Below are positions 47,608-55,942 of a DNA stretch of 64,000 bases, piece after piece. The stretch covers positions 1,674,001-1,738,000 of the forward strand of contig NZ_LR746496.1 of assembly GCF_902729405.1 (NCBI RefSeq), given 5' to 3'. Each line of letters starts with the position of its first letter. Position 1 is the first letter of the stretch. The notes under the pieces were generated by a model that saw only the letters and a program-made list of their open reading frames with translations, was not told the DNA's origin and ran no database searches. The translations under genes were made by a program, and so were the position numbers. This DNA comes from Acididesulfobacillus acetoxydans (GTDB lineage Bacteria > Bacillota > Desulfitobacteriia > Desulfitobacteriales > Desulfitobacteriaceae).

Positions 47608-48214
47608 TCTATTGGCTGTGGTGGAACAAGACAAGTGTCGCGGCTGCAGAATTTGCGAATTTGTTTGCCCTGTCGTAGCAATTAAAATGGAGAATCGCAT
47701 GGCCGTCATTGACAATGGACGTTGCCGGGGTTGTGCCGCATGCGAACAGCGCTGTCCTGAGTATGCAATATCCATGGTCAAAAGGGAGCAGCCAGTCTTC
47801 GTAAAAGTGGATGTCAGTGCTGTTGATTATACCCAAATAGAAGAATTGTGCACGAAGGCAAAATTTAACCCGGAACAACTGATTTGTTACTGCACGGCGA
47901 CCCGGGCAGAAGAAGTGGCGGCGGCCATCTTGCAAGGGGCCGAGTCGCCGGAGGAGCTTTCTTACTTAACGGGGGTACGCACCGGATGCAAAGTGGAATG
48001 CATCCAGCCCTTGCTTCGTTTGCTGGCCGCTGCAGGTATCGAACCGCGGCGGCCCAAGGACGGATGGCAGTGGTATGGCAAAACGGTTACGGTCTGGGAA
48101 ATCCCGGAAGAGGTGAAGCAGAAGTATGCCAGCCGCGGATTTTACTTCGACGAGGATATTGAGCTTTTAAACCGGATTGTCGAAGCACCTCTGCAAGGAA
48201 GGAGTGATACCTAA
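47594..48214 (+). CDS. Ferredoxin fused to a BFD-like [2Fe-2S] domain
   Basis: 206 residues. Residues about 10-60 hold two [4Fe-4S] motifs (CRGCRICEFVCP and CRGCAACEQRCP). Residues about 95-150 form a BFD-like [2Fe-2S] domain, with cysteines in ICYCTATRAEEV and GVRTGCKVECIQ. The C-terminal 55 residues are unassigned. The ATG at 47594 follows AAAGGAGG. Such proteins pass electrons to partner oxidoreductases. None of the neighbours is an obvious redox partner except the aldehyde dehydrogenase, so a redox step is probably missing from the known picture. Confidence 0.85.
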   Translation: MKVVNLLAVVEQDKCRGCRICEFVCPVVAIKMENRMAVIDNGRCRGCAACEQRCPEYAISMVKREQPVFVKVDVSAVDYTQIEELCTKAKFNPEQLICYCTATRAEEVAAAILQGAESPEELSYLTGVRTGCKVECIQPLLRLLAAAGIEPRRPKDGWQWYGKTVTVWEIPEEVKQKYASRGFYFDEDIELLNRIVEAPLQGRSDT

Positions 48215-49635
48215 TGCATTCTCCTTTAGTCCCCATACCGCCGCGCGCTTCCCAATACGGGATTGAACCGGAATTGGTGAAAACCCGGGTCAGTGAACTT
48301 CCTAGGATGACCTCCGTTTTGTTGAAAGAACTTTTTCCGGATCTGCCGGAAGTAATTTATCCCAGCTCAGAAGGATTAGATGCTATCCGCAAAGCGTCTG
48401 TCGCTGCTTTACAAAAGGTCGATATGAGCAAAATTAAACCTGAACATTCAGTGAACATTTTAGCTTCCCATCACGGGTTTACCTTGTTGGGCGGTGAGCC
48501 TTATGCCGAACTGCTAAGGACCATTAGAGATGTCGTTGAGGCAAGAACAGGCTGTCATAACATTCGGCTACGGGCCGGGGTGGGCTTACGCTTTCGGGAA
48601 ACGGAGGAGTACATCAAACGTTATGGCTTGGATAAAGACTTTAACGGTAAGGCGATTGGAGTAGCCCCCATTGATCAGGGGATCGCCATTGAGACGGAAA
48701 TTGGCACGCTTTACGGCATCAAGAAGGTTTATGATGCGGATTGGATCATTCATGCCCATAACAGCGATGTGCGGGAAGTCCATTTTCATCGTCAAGTTGA
48801 CCGGGCAGTGAAACCGTTCGGGATGTCCTATGCCCGTATCGAAACCCGCTCTACTTACCATCAGAATCTGGGGCCACGGGCGGCCAATTTTACAGCACGG
48901 GCGATCTTTGATTCCCCGTTTGTACAGAGTAAGTTTGCTTTTGCCGCTTTCCTGACCATGGCCCCCAACGGCATCGTGGGCGTGGATGTGGACAGCAATC
49001 TCTACGCCTTGAACGACAGGGTGACAGAAATTGGCTGCCGTTACTACGGCAAGATGATGACTTTGCTCGGGGAAATTGACGAGTGTATCGCTGCCCTGGA
49101 TTTTCCGGCTCCAGCTGTCTATGTATTCTCTGCCGGGGTTATTTATGCCAACTTCGCCGGCGCGAACACCGATCTCTATGATTTAGAACTGCCTCTGCCG
49201 GCCTATACCTGGTACACGGAGTCTTTTTATGGCAAACTGGGCAGACCTTTGCTGGATGAAATCCCGCCAATGAATAAAGCGATCAAGATGACTGTGCATA
49301 ATTATGCTTGGACGGGGTATCCTTGCGCTTTTTTCACTGAGCATATTCCGACAGTTGTGGTGGGTCAGGAACAGGCTGAACTCTTTAACCGCGATCCGCA
49401 AAATCTTAATTATATGAAACATGCGGTGGTATCTGAAAGTACAGAAGATGCGATGGAATTTGCCTATAAGGCTAGCGGAACACGGAAGGTGATTGTGTTT
49501 GACGGCGCGATGGGCGGAATTAATGTCAGTGAGCCGTTGGCAGAGCTCTTATTAAAGAAAGCACCGGAAGTCAGTGAGCGAGTGGAGGAAACATTGCTGC
49601 CAAAATGGCTGAGGCAACGCGGTGTGAGATTATAG
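48214..49635 (+). CDS. Distant LarA-family (nickel-pincer) racemase/epimerase-like protein
   Basis: 473 residues. By pattern it follows LarA, the nickel-dependent lactate racemase: RLRAGVGLRFRETEEYIKRY aligns with LarA's strand before its His108; DADWIIHAHNSDVREVHFH with the His174 region; and STEDAMEFAYKASG plus VIVFDGAMGGI with the LarA C-terminus. His190, Lys200 and His216 reproduce the spacing (10 and 26 residues) of LarA His174, Lys184 and His200, which bind the nickel-pincer cofactor. The residues at LarA Asp72, Arg75 and His108 differ, so the substrate is probably not lactate. The start overlaps the previous stop by one base. Closest to a 2-hydroxy-acid racemase or epimerase. Confidence 0.7.
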   Translation: MHSPLVPIPPRASQYGIEPELVKTRVSELPRMTSVLLKELFPDLPEVIYPSSEGLDAIRKASVAALQKVDMSKIKPEHSVNILASHHGFTLLGGEPYAELLRTIRDVVEARTGCHNIRLRAGVGLRFRETEEYIKRYGLDKDFNGKAIGVAPIDQGIAIETEIGTLYGIKKVYDADWIIHAHNSDVREVHFHRQVDRAVKPFGMSYARIETRSTYHQNLGPRAANFTARAIFDSPFVQSKFAFAAFLTMAPNGIVGVDVDSNLYALNDRVTEIGCRYYGKMMTLLGEIDECIAALDFPAPAVYVFSAGVIYANFAGANTDLYDLELPLPAYTWYTESFYGKLGRPLLDEIPPMNKAIKMTVHNYAWTGYPCAFFTEHIPTVVVGQEQAELFNRDPQNLNYMKHAVVSESTEDAMEFAYKASGTRKVIVFDGAMGGINVSEPLAELLLKKAPEVSERVEETLLPKWLRQRGVRL

Positions 49636-49636
49636 T

Positions 49637-49988
49637 CGTAGAAAGTACCGACACCCCGAATATCCTCGGGTTCGAAGCCACTAAGGATGGCGTAAGGAGG
49701 AACCCGCATTGTCTCATCAATCTACTCAGTAACGCCGATTTCTGGCATCGTCATGAGAAAGAGAAAATACGATCGGAGCATGGAAGCCGGATCACGAGGC
49801 TCCGGGCCTTTAGCACCATAGCTGTTCTGAAGCAGCGTCGCGATGTGATACAAATCGGTCATCCAGAACTGGGCAACCCAACGCCAGTCAGCGTTCGCGA
49901 TGACGAAGGTCCCATCGGAATAATGACGTCGAAGATGTTCGATTACGGAATCCTGATAGGCCGCATGCGGAATCAAAACAGGTTTCAA
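49637..49988 (-). pseudogene. Transposase N-terminal fragment with an amber codon
   Basis: The - strand reads MKPVLIPHAAYQDSVIEHL, IANADWRWVAQFWMTDL and ASMLRSYFLFLMTMPEIG, an N-terminal transposase segment (DUF772-like). A TAG then interrupts the frame, where Trp is likely in intact copies, and the frame resumes with MRVPPYAILSGFEPEDIRG. It breaks off two bases after the LarA-like stop codon. It is a scrap left by an insertion/deletion at the 3' edge of the operon. Confidence 0.65.
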
Positions 49989-50449
49989 GCAAATCGCCCC
50001 TAGTTTTGTCGTAAAGGAAAATAGTTCCTTTCGTCGCGGTTATGGGCGTGATTCTCAAAAGTCAGGTGCTTTAGACAGGATTCGCAATATCATTTTCGGA
50101 GTGAACTTCCAGTGGGAAGCTCACAAAAATTAAAGTGGGGTTGTTGGGTAGTGCCAGTTCGTGTAATCAATGTATAATTATACATTGATTACAGCAGAGG
50201 TTTCTATATCCATTTTAGAGCTTCCAAGGTCACAGTTTGCCGCCTGCTATACTCAGCAAATACATCATGCGATAAATATATTTTGATGCATAACTATACT
50301 ATAGCGCTGGCACTAATTAGACTACCCCATAAAGAAATTACCTACCGGAAAGTAGGAGGGAATCCATATCAAATGGTTCAATGCTAAGCCTTGTGCCATC
50401 CGACCCGGCGAATAGAGAGAGGCTACTATAGGATTAAGGAGGCGATTTC
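49989..50449. other. Regulatory gap upstream of the BenE-type permease
   Basis: About 460 bases without a gene. It contains a 32-bp perfect palindrome (50162-50193) and AT-rich DNA around 50270-50310 that could hold the promoter. The ribosome binding site AAGGAGG (50436-50442) belongs to the permease. Confidence 0.6.
50162..50193. promoter_or_regulatory. Perfect 32-bp palindrome, probable operator
   Basis: The left half TGTAATCAATGTATAA is followed without spacer by its exact reverse complement. The core TGTATAATTATACA resembles GntR-type (FadR/VanR) operators. It lies about 260 bases before the BenE-type permease. No GntR gene adjoins it; the nearest regulator is the IclR gene 7 kb upstream. 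Confidence 0.6.
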
Positions 50450-51703
50450 TTGTTAATCGAAAAAGGTTATAATCTTGGTGGGAGTTTGAAAATATTGGGA
50501 AAAAACATAAGCGCTGCTCCGATAGCCACAGGCTTTGTTGCAATGCTTTTCAGCACCATGGGGCCGGGAATGATTGTTATGAATGCTGCAAAACAAGGCG
50601 GTTTGAGTGATGCCCAGGCTGTATCCTGGTTGTTAGCAATTTATGTATTCGGCGGCTTGTCCACAATGTTCATGGCTTTGCGCTATCGTATACCTTCGGT
50701 CGTGGCTTTTAGTATCCCAGGTGCAGTGATGCTCGGCAAGATGATTCCTCATTTTGCTTTCAATCAAGTTATAGGTGCTTATATCGTTGTAGCTTTGGTA
50801 GCGATGATCCTGACGTTGACTGGGGTAATTAAAAAGGTTGTCGAACACATTCCAGTTCCGATAATGTTAGGCATGGTGGGTGGGGTCTTGTTGAGCTTTG
50901 GAACGAACATGTTAACCGCAACTTTACAGACTCCGCAAATTTACGGTGTAATGCTGGCAGCTTTTTTCTTGGTTATGACTTTTAGAAGTTTTTCTCAGAA
51001 AGTTCCACCTATCATCGTTGCTATCGTGGTTGGCGTAATTATGCTGATTTTCTATAAGGATATTAAACCCGTCCCTTTCACCTGGGAAATCGCGTCACCG
51101 GTTTTCGTGGCCCCAGCGTTTAGCTTGCGGGCGATCTTGGATATCAGCGTCCCACTCTTTTTCTTGGTGATCGGTGTGCAAAATATACAAGCAGTTGGTG
51201 TGTTAATGGCTGAAAACTATGAGCCGCCGATCAATGCCATGTACCTAGTCCCAAGCATTGTGTCAGTTATTAACTCGGTTTTTGGCGGACATTCGGCGGT
51301 TCATGCGGGGCCGAGTACCGCTATTTGCTCCAGTTCGGCGGCCGGTGAGAAGAAAGAATACCGTTTCATCGCAGCCTTCTTTGAAGGGGTATTCTGGTTT
51401 GTTTTCGGCTTGCTGGCCAAGGTTGTTGTGGAATCCGTAAAAATGGTGCCGCCACAATTTACGGCGGTTTTGGCCGGCTTGGCTATGTTCGAAGTCTTTG
51501 CCAGCGCTTTTAAAGGTGCATTTAACGGGAAATTTCGGTATGGGGCCTTGGTGGCGTTCTTTGTGGCAATTACAAACCTTACCGTCCTGAATATCGGCGC
51601 ACCGCTCTGGTCTATTATTCTGGGTGTGGTTACTTCTTTGCTAGCCGAACGCGGTGATTTCAATTTCAGCAAACCGCCTGTGTCTACCGGTGAAGCAGCC
51701 TGA
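50450..51703 (+). CDS. BenE-family aromatic acid (benzoate) transporter-like
   Basis: 417 residues with about 11-12 hydrophobic segments. The order SAAPIATGFVAMLFSTMGPG, VSWLLAIYVFGG, LRYRIPSVVAFSIPGAVML matches the BenE benzoate:proton symporter family, which has related substrates such as hydroxybenzoates. A TTG start at 50450 is supported by AAGGAGG 7 bases upstream. It follows the 2-oxopentenoate operon and likely supplies that pathway, though the two are separated by a transposase scrap and may not be co-transcribed. Confidence 0.82.
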   Translation: MLIEKGYNLGGSLKILGKNISAAPIATGFVAMLFSTMGPGMIVMNAAKQGGLSDAQAVSWLLAIYVFGGLSTMFMALRYRIPSVVAFSIPGAVMLGKMIPHFAFNQVIGAYIVVALVAMILTLTGVIKKVVEHIPVPIMLGMVGGVLLSFGTNMLTATLQTPQIYGVMLAAFFLVMTFRSFSQKVPPIIVAIVVGVIMLIFYKDIKPVPFTWEIASPVFVAPAFSLRAILDISVPLFFLVIGVQNIQAVGVLMAENYEPPINAMYLVPSIVSVINSVFGGHSAVHAGPSTAICSSSAAGEKKEYRFIAAFFEGVFWFVFGLLAKVVVESVKMVPPQFTAVLAGLAMFEVFASAFKGAFNGKFRYGALVAFFVAITNLTVLNIGAPLWSIILGVVTSLLAERGDFNFSKPPVSTGEAA

Positions 51704-51710
51704 AACAAGG

Positions 51711-52044
51711 TTAAAATGGTTCGGCGAACACCCCCTCGGACACTGGAAAACAGGCTGTACTAAGGGCGTATTCCTTGAGATGGACGAAATCTGCCGAGAG
51801 GTAGGCCTCCACCGATCCAGGAGCAGTATGTCCGAGTGTGTCACTGATCACTGCTTGGGGTACCCCGTTGCTCAAAAGGGTTGTCGCAAGATGGTGACGG
51901 AAGATATGGAAACCTTTTCTGTCCCCCTTCGATCGTCGTATGCTCGCCTCCTCCATGATTCGAGCCGCCACCCTCCAAATGTTGGTGCTTTGCATCCCTT
52001 TGTAAGGCCCTCTCTGGGTCAAGAACAGGATTGGGCAATCAACT
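51711..52044 (-). pseudogene. Tyrosine recombinase C-terminal fragment
   Basis: The - strand encodes about 110 residues with FHIFRHHLATTLLSNGV, ISDTLGHTAPGSVEAYLSAD, containing the conserved H-x-x-R, the second histidine and the catalytic tyrosine of phage-integrase-type recombinases. The N-terminal DNA-binding part and first arginine are missing. It abuts the 3' end of the permease gene by 7 bases. A relic of an integrated element. Confidence 0.7.
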
Positions 52045-52171
52045 GAGGGAAACAGAGACGAAATTACCCTGTGGATTGCGCAGGGTTGAGCGAGCGGCAT
52101 TGTCGCCCGCTGCTCCTATATATATCATCCTGCCCTGATAGTTTGCAAAACCATGGCAAGGGGAAGAGAGC

Positions 52172-52789
52172 GTGTTCGATCTTAAAATAGAGACATCGGG
52201 CCGGATTAGACGGGCCCAGGCTGAGATCCTGGCCGCTGAACTCGATATGCTGCTTATCGTTGGCAGGGAAAATCTTATTTACTTTACCGGCAGCACCCAA
52301 TTGGAATGCATGGCTTTGATTATTCCTAAAGAAGGGCAGGCCACCGCAGTTACGCTTTGGCTGGATGTGGAGTATCTAAAGGCCAATACAGGAATTCCCC
52401 ATATCAAAGGTTACGTCTTTCCGGCACAGGATTTGGTAACTAAGACGATTGAAGTCATAAAAGAATATAATTTAACCAAGCCTCGCATCGGGTTTGAGAA
52501 ATATTTTGTGGAATTTGCAGTCTATGATGGTCTGCGCCACGTCTTTCCCGAGGAGAATTTTGTGAATGCCACCGAACTGATTTACCGGCTACGTTCCGTC
52601 AAGTCGGCTTATGAAGTGGAGATGGTCACTAGGGCTCCCCAAATTGTGGGAAAAGGAATGACTGCGGCCATCCAGGCTGTAAAGCCAGGAGTAAGTGAAG
52701 TTGACGTCTTGGCCGAGGCCGAGTACGCAATGCTAAAAGCCGGCTCCGGCGGTTGTTCCTTTAGGATGCAGGTCTTCAGAGGTTTCTGA
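52172..52789 (+). pseudogene. Xaa-Pro peptidase (M24), C-terminally truncated
   Basis: 205 residues: a complete creatinase-type N-terminal domain (LLIVGRENLIYFTGSTQLEC; GFEKYFVEFAVYDGL) and only the first turn of the M24 pita-bread domain (RSVKSAYEVEMVTRAPQI, VKPGVSEVDVLAEAEYAML). After AGSGGCSFRM the frame ends quickly. The metal-binding aspartates and histidine are absent, and full-length relatives have about 380 residues. It should be inactive. Peptidase theme fits the M20 hydrolase and D-aminoacylase downstream. Confidence 0.8.
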
Positions 52790-52823
52790 ACGATGAGAGA
52801 CAGCAACCTATTTTTCGCAAAAA

Positions 52824-52850
52824 AATTCCCCTCTCGTGGAGGGGAAATTT
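52824..52850 (-). terminator. Stem-loop with T-run on the - strand
   Basis: TTCCCCTC, loop TCGTG, GAGGGGAA forms a strong stem. Read on the - strand it is followed by AATTTTTTT, a classical terminator. On the + strand only AAATTTAT follows. Probably left over from a lost minus-strand gene, or works in both directions. Confidence 0.6.
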
Positions 52851-53074
52851 ATCGGTCGTGGCTCTTAAAGGACTTAATTGAGTTCTGGGCTATGTCGATC
52901 ACCGGCCATGCGGAGCAGCCCAACGATGTTCAATAGAATCGACTTCTATTTCCGGGACAAATAGCATTTGTCCATATTTTGTTAGTTGATGCTACGGAGA
53001 ACGGTCGTTAGGAAAATCAATACTCTGCGTAATTAAAAGCCAAACTAAGGGCATGATAAAAGAAAGGGGTATTG

Positions 53075-54283
53075 GTGTTGTCCATGTTAGCGGAAGGGCG
53101 AAGGCGTGACGTCGTTAATCTTTGCCAAGAACTTATTCGGGTCCAGAGCTATTCCGGGGCAGAGTCTGCAATCGCGGATAAGGTTAGGCTGATAGCCATT
53201 GAACTAGGCTATGACGATGTTTTTATTGATGAGTACGGGAGCATTGTCGGAATAATCAAAGGCCGCCGTCGCGGTAAGAGTATCTTGTTTGATGGCCATT
53301 TGGACGTAGTCCCCGTTCCGGATGCCACAAAGTGGAAGTATGGTCCGTTTAGTGGGGTTATTCATGACGGCAAAATTTTCGGGCGGGGCGCTTCCGATAT
53401 GAAAGGTGCACTGGCGGCCATGCTCGCGGCGGCTGCCTTTTTTGCCAGCGACACGAAGCGAAACTTCAAGGGCGAAATCTGCGTTGCGGGCGTAGTGCAA
53501 GAGGAGTGTTTTGAGGGAATTGCCTCCCGCCAGATTGGCGAAAAGCTACGTCCTGACTATGTCGTGATTGGCGAAGCTTCGGAGCTCAACTTGAACATTG
53601 GGCAGAGGGGCAGGGCGGAAATTGTCATCGAAACATATGGTAAGCCCGCCCACTCGGCAAATCCAGAGGCCGGAATCAACGCCGTCTACAAGATGACGAA
53701 GTTAGTCGAGCAAATTCGCAAGCTTCGCGTTCCACAGCACGAAATACTGGGACCGGGTATCATGGAATTGACCGATATCAAATCATCCCCATACCCGGGC
53801 TCGTCAGTAGTTCCGGATTACTGCCGGGTGACATTTGACCGAAGACTTCTGGTGGGCGAGGACAAGAAGTCGGTGTTACAGCCGGTGCATGATCTGGTTC
53901 AAGAAATGCGTTCCTTGGATCCCGACTTAGACGCGCACGCTAATTATGCAATCGGTCACGAAACTTGTTATACAGGGAGGCCGATCGAAGGGGAAAGGTT
54001 TTTTCCGGGATGGCTGATGGAAACACAGGATGAATTTGTTCAGATGGCTCTCCGCGGAATGAAGGAAGCAGGATTGAGCCCCAGGTTGTCTCATTACTCG
54101 TTCTGTACCAATGGCAGTTACTACGCGGGTGAAGCCGGCATCAAAACCATCGGCGTCGGACCTTCGCGGGAGGACTTGGCCCATACCGTTGATGAGTACA
54201 TTGAGATTGAGCAAGTATTAAAAGCGGTTGAAGCCTATTATGGTATTCTTAAATCGGTATTGGAACCGGCGGGTGATGCTTAA
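53075..54283 (+). CDS. M20 family hydrolase, YgeY-like
   Basis: About 402 residues. Metal ligands occur in LFDGHLDVVP, GRGASDMKGALAAML and VVQEECFEGI; GEASELNLNIGQRGRAEIVI and GKPAHSANPEAGINAVYKM follow, and ITFDRRL-type and FCTNGSYYAGEAGIKTIGVGP segments near the end. This set matches the YgeY branch of M20 hydrolases, often annotated as linked to selenium or purine/diamino acid metabolism. Start uncertain: GTG 53075, TTG 53078 or ATG 53084 after AGAAAGGGG. It hydrolyses an amide or peptide bond with two zinc ions; substrate unknown. Confidence 0.87.
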   Translation: MLSMLAEGRRRDVVNLCQELIRVQSYSGAESAIADKVRLIAIELGYDDVFIDEYGSIVGIIKGRRRGKSILFDGHLDVVPVPDATKWKYGPFSGVIHDGKIFGRGASDMKGALAAMLAAAAFFASDTKRNFKGEICVAGVVQEECFEGIASRQIGEKLRPDYVVIGEASELNLNIGQRGRAEIVIETYGKPAHSANPEAGINAVYKMTKLVEQIRKLRVPQHEILGPGIMELTDIKSSPYPGSSVVPDYCRVTFDRRLLVGEDKKSVLQPVHDLVQEMRSLDPDLDAHANYAIGHETCYTGRPIEGERFFPGWLMETQDEFVQMALRGMKEAGLSPRLSHYSFCTNGSYYAGEAGIKTIGVGPSREDLAHTVDEYIEIEQVLKAVEAYYGILKSVLEPAGDA

Positions 54284-54414
54284 GGATATTGCCGAGGATG
54301 TCGGGCTCAAATCGTTTAAAAAGGGGGGTATTGTCCGAGCAAAGCGATAGTGTTGCTTAATTAAGGCATGATACATGCCCCAACTTAGTTGACAGACAAA
54401 GGAGGACGGTTTTA

Positions 54415-55761
54415 ATGACTGAAAATGTTGCCGAACGGTTGGCAACTTTACCCCTAACCAAGAAGCACTATAAAGTTTGGTGGCTGGCTTCTCTTGGCTT
54501 TTTCTTCGAAGGTCTTGATCTGACCATAGTCGGTGCCATTCTTGTAGCTATAACCAAGGTGTTTCACATGACCAATCAAGAAGCTGGAACGATCGGAAGT
54601 ACCGCGCTAGCCGGATACGTGATCGGGGTAGCCTTGGCAGGATGGATCGGTGACCGATACGGACGTAAATTTGTTATGCAGTATACACTCTTGGTATTTA
54701 CGGTCTTTACCATACTGGCTGCTTTCACCTGGAATACATTGAGCTTTGGGGTGCTACGGTTTATTACGGGTATTGGGGTCGGCGGAGAGAGTGCAATTGT
54801 CACTCCGTACCTGGCGGAACTTTTTCAGCCCCGGTATCGCGGCAGATTCATGGGTATATCAGATACTTTCTACACGATTGGCATGATCATTGCTTCATTG
54901 ATTGGTTTAGTCTTGATTCCAATCTCTGTCAATGGCTGGAGATACGCTTTGGTTGTAGCCGGGCTGCCGGCCCTATATGTAATGCTCATTCGGAACTATT
55001 TGCCTGAGTCGCCCCTATGGCTTCTCAAAAAGGGTCGGGAGGAGGAAGCGGAACAAATCGTTCGTGACTTTGAAAAGTACGCCCATGCGGCAGATTCGAG
55101 CACGGGTACGGTTGCGAAGAAAGATCAGGGAAGTCCGCAAGGTACTGTAGCTACTTCGGGTCAGAAAGCTTCCTTGGGTGCTCTTTGGACTAAGTATGCC
55201 CATCGCACGGCTATGCTATGGATCATCTGGTTTTTCATCGAATTGGTTTATTATGGCTTTCTTGTCTGGTTACCCGAGCTTTTGGTTAAGCATGGCTTTA
55301 GCGTGGTGAAGTCATTAGAATATTCCCTTCTAATCAACATTGCGGCTCTGGTAGGGGGCATCGTTGCCGCGTTTTTACAGGATACAAAATTAGGCCGGAA
55401 ATATATAATCGTTGTATTCTTTCTTCTTGCGGGGATTTCTTCTTATCTATTTTCGCGGGTTAATACCCCGGCGGGTGTATTGATGTTTGGCGGGCTCATT
55501 TCGTTTCTCCTTAACGGATTGTTTGCAGTGCTTTATACTTTCACCCCGGAGCAATATCCCACTAATGTCAGAGCCTCGGGCCAAGGCTTTGCGTCAGCCG
55601 TGGGTCATGTCGGAGGAGTTGTTGGGCCTTTCTTAGTCGGTGCGGTTTTAACGGCATTTGGCTTTAGCGGCATCTTTGGATTATTCGCCTTTTTCCTGAT
55701 TATACCGATTATCGCAACCATTTTTTTAAAAGAACGCCGCGGAGCGCTCTTAGAATCGTAA
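54415..55761 (+). CDS. MFS transporter (sugar/aromatic acid:proton symporter type)
   Basis: 448 residues, about 12 hydrophobic segments. Typical loop motifs are GWIGDRYGRKFVM (loop 2-3), RFITGIGVGGESAIVTPYLAEL, YLPESPLWLL and PEQYPTNVRASGQGFASAVG. These features fit the aromatic-acid:H+ and sugar-porter branches (BenK/NiaP-like). AAAGGAGG precedes the ATG. It lies between the YgeY-like hydrolase and D-aminoacylase and may import their amide substrate. Confidence 0.87.
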   Translation: MTENVAERLATLPLTKKHYKVWWLASLGFFFEGLDLTIVGAILVAITKVFHMTNQEAGTIGSTALAGYVIGVALAGWIGDRYGRKFVMQYTLLVFTVFTILAAFTWNTLSFGVLRFITGIGVGGESAIVTPYLAELFQPRYRGRFMGISDTFYTIGMIIASLIGLVLIPISVNGWRYALVVAGLPALYVMLIRNYLPESPLWLLKKGREEEAEQIVRDFEKYAHAADSSTGTVAKKDQGSPQGTVATSGQKASLGALWTKYAHRTAMLWIIWFFIELVYYGFLVWLPELLVKHGFSVVKSLEYSLLINIAALVGGIVAAFLQDTKLGRKYIIVVFFLLAGISSYLFSRVNTPAGVLMFGGLISFLLNGLFAVLYTFTPEQYPTNVRASGQGFASAVGHVGGVVGPFLVGAVLTAFGFSGIFGLFAFFLIIPIIATIFLKERRGALLES

Positions 55762-55942
55762 AAGTAAAATATCGCGTTTATTTGCTCAATCAATTAAGGG
55801 CTTTTTGGAACTCCAGTTTTCTGACGGTCCGGAACAATTACGTCGTGATGGAATTGGATCAGCTTTAATCCGCGTCTTGACGGTTGAGTTTTTAAGAGTT
55901 TGAACACCAGCTATGGGTTTATTAAGGAGATGTACGGAAATT

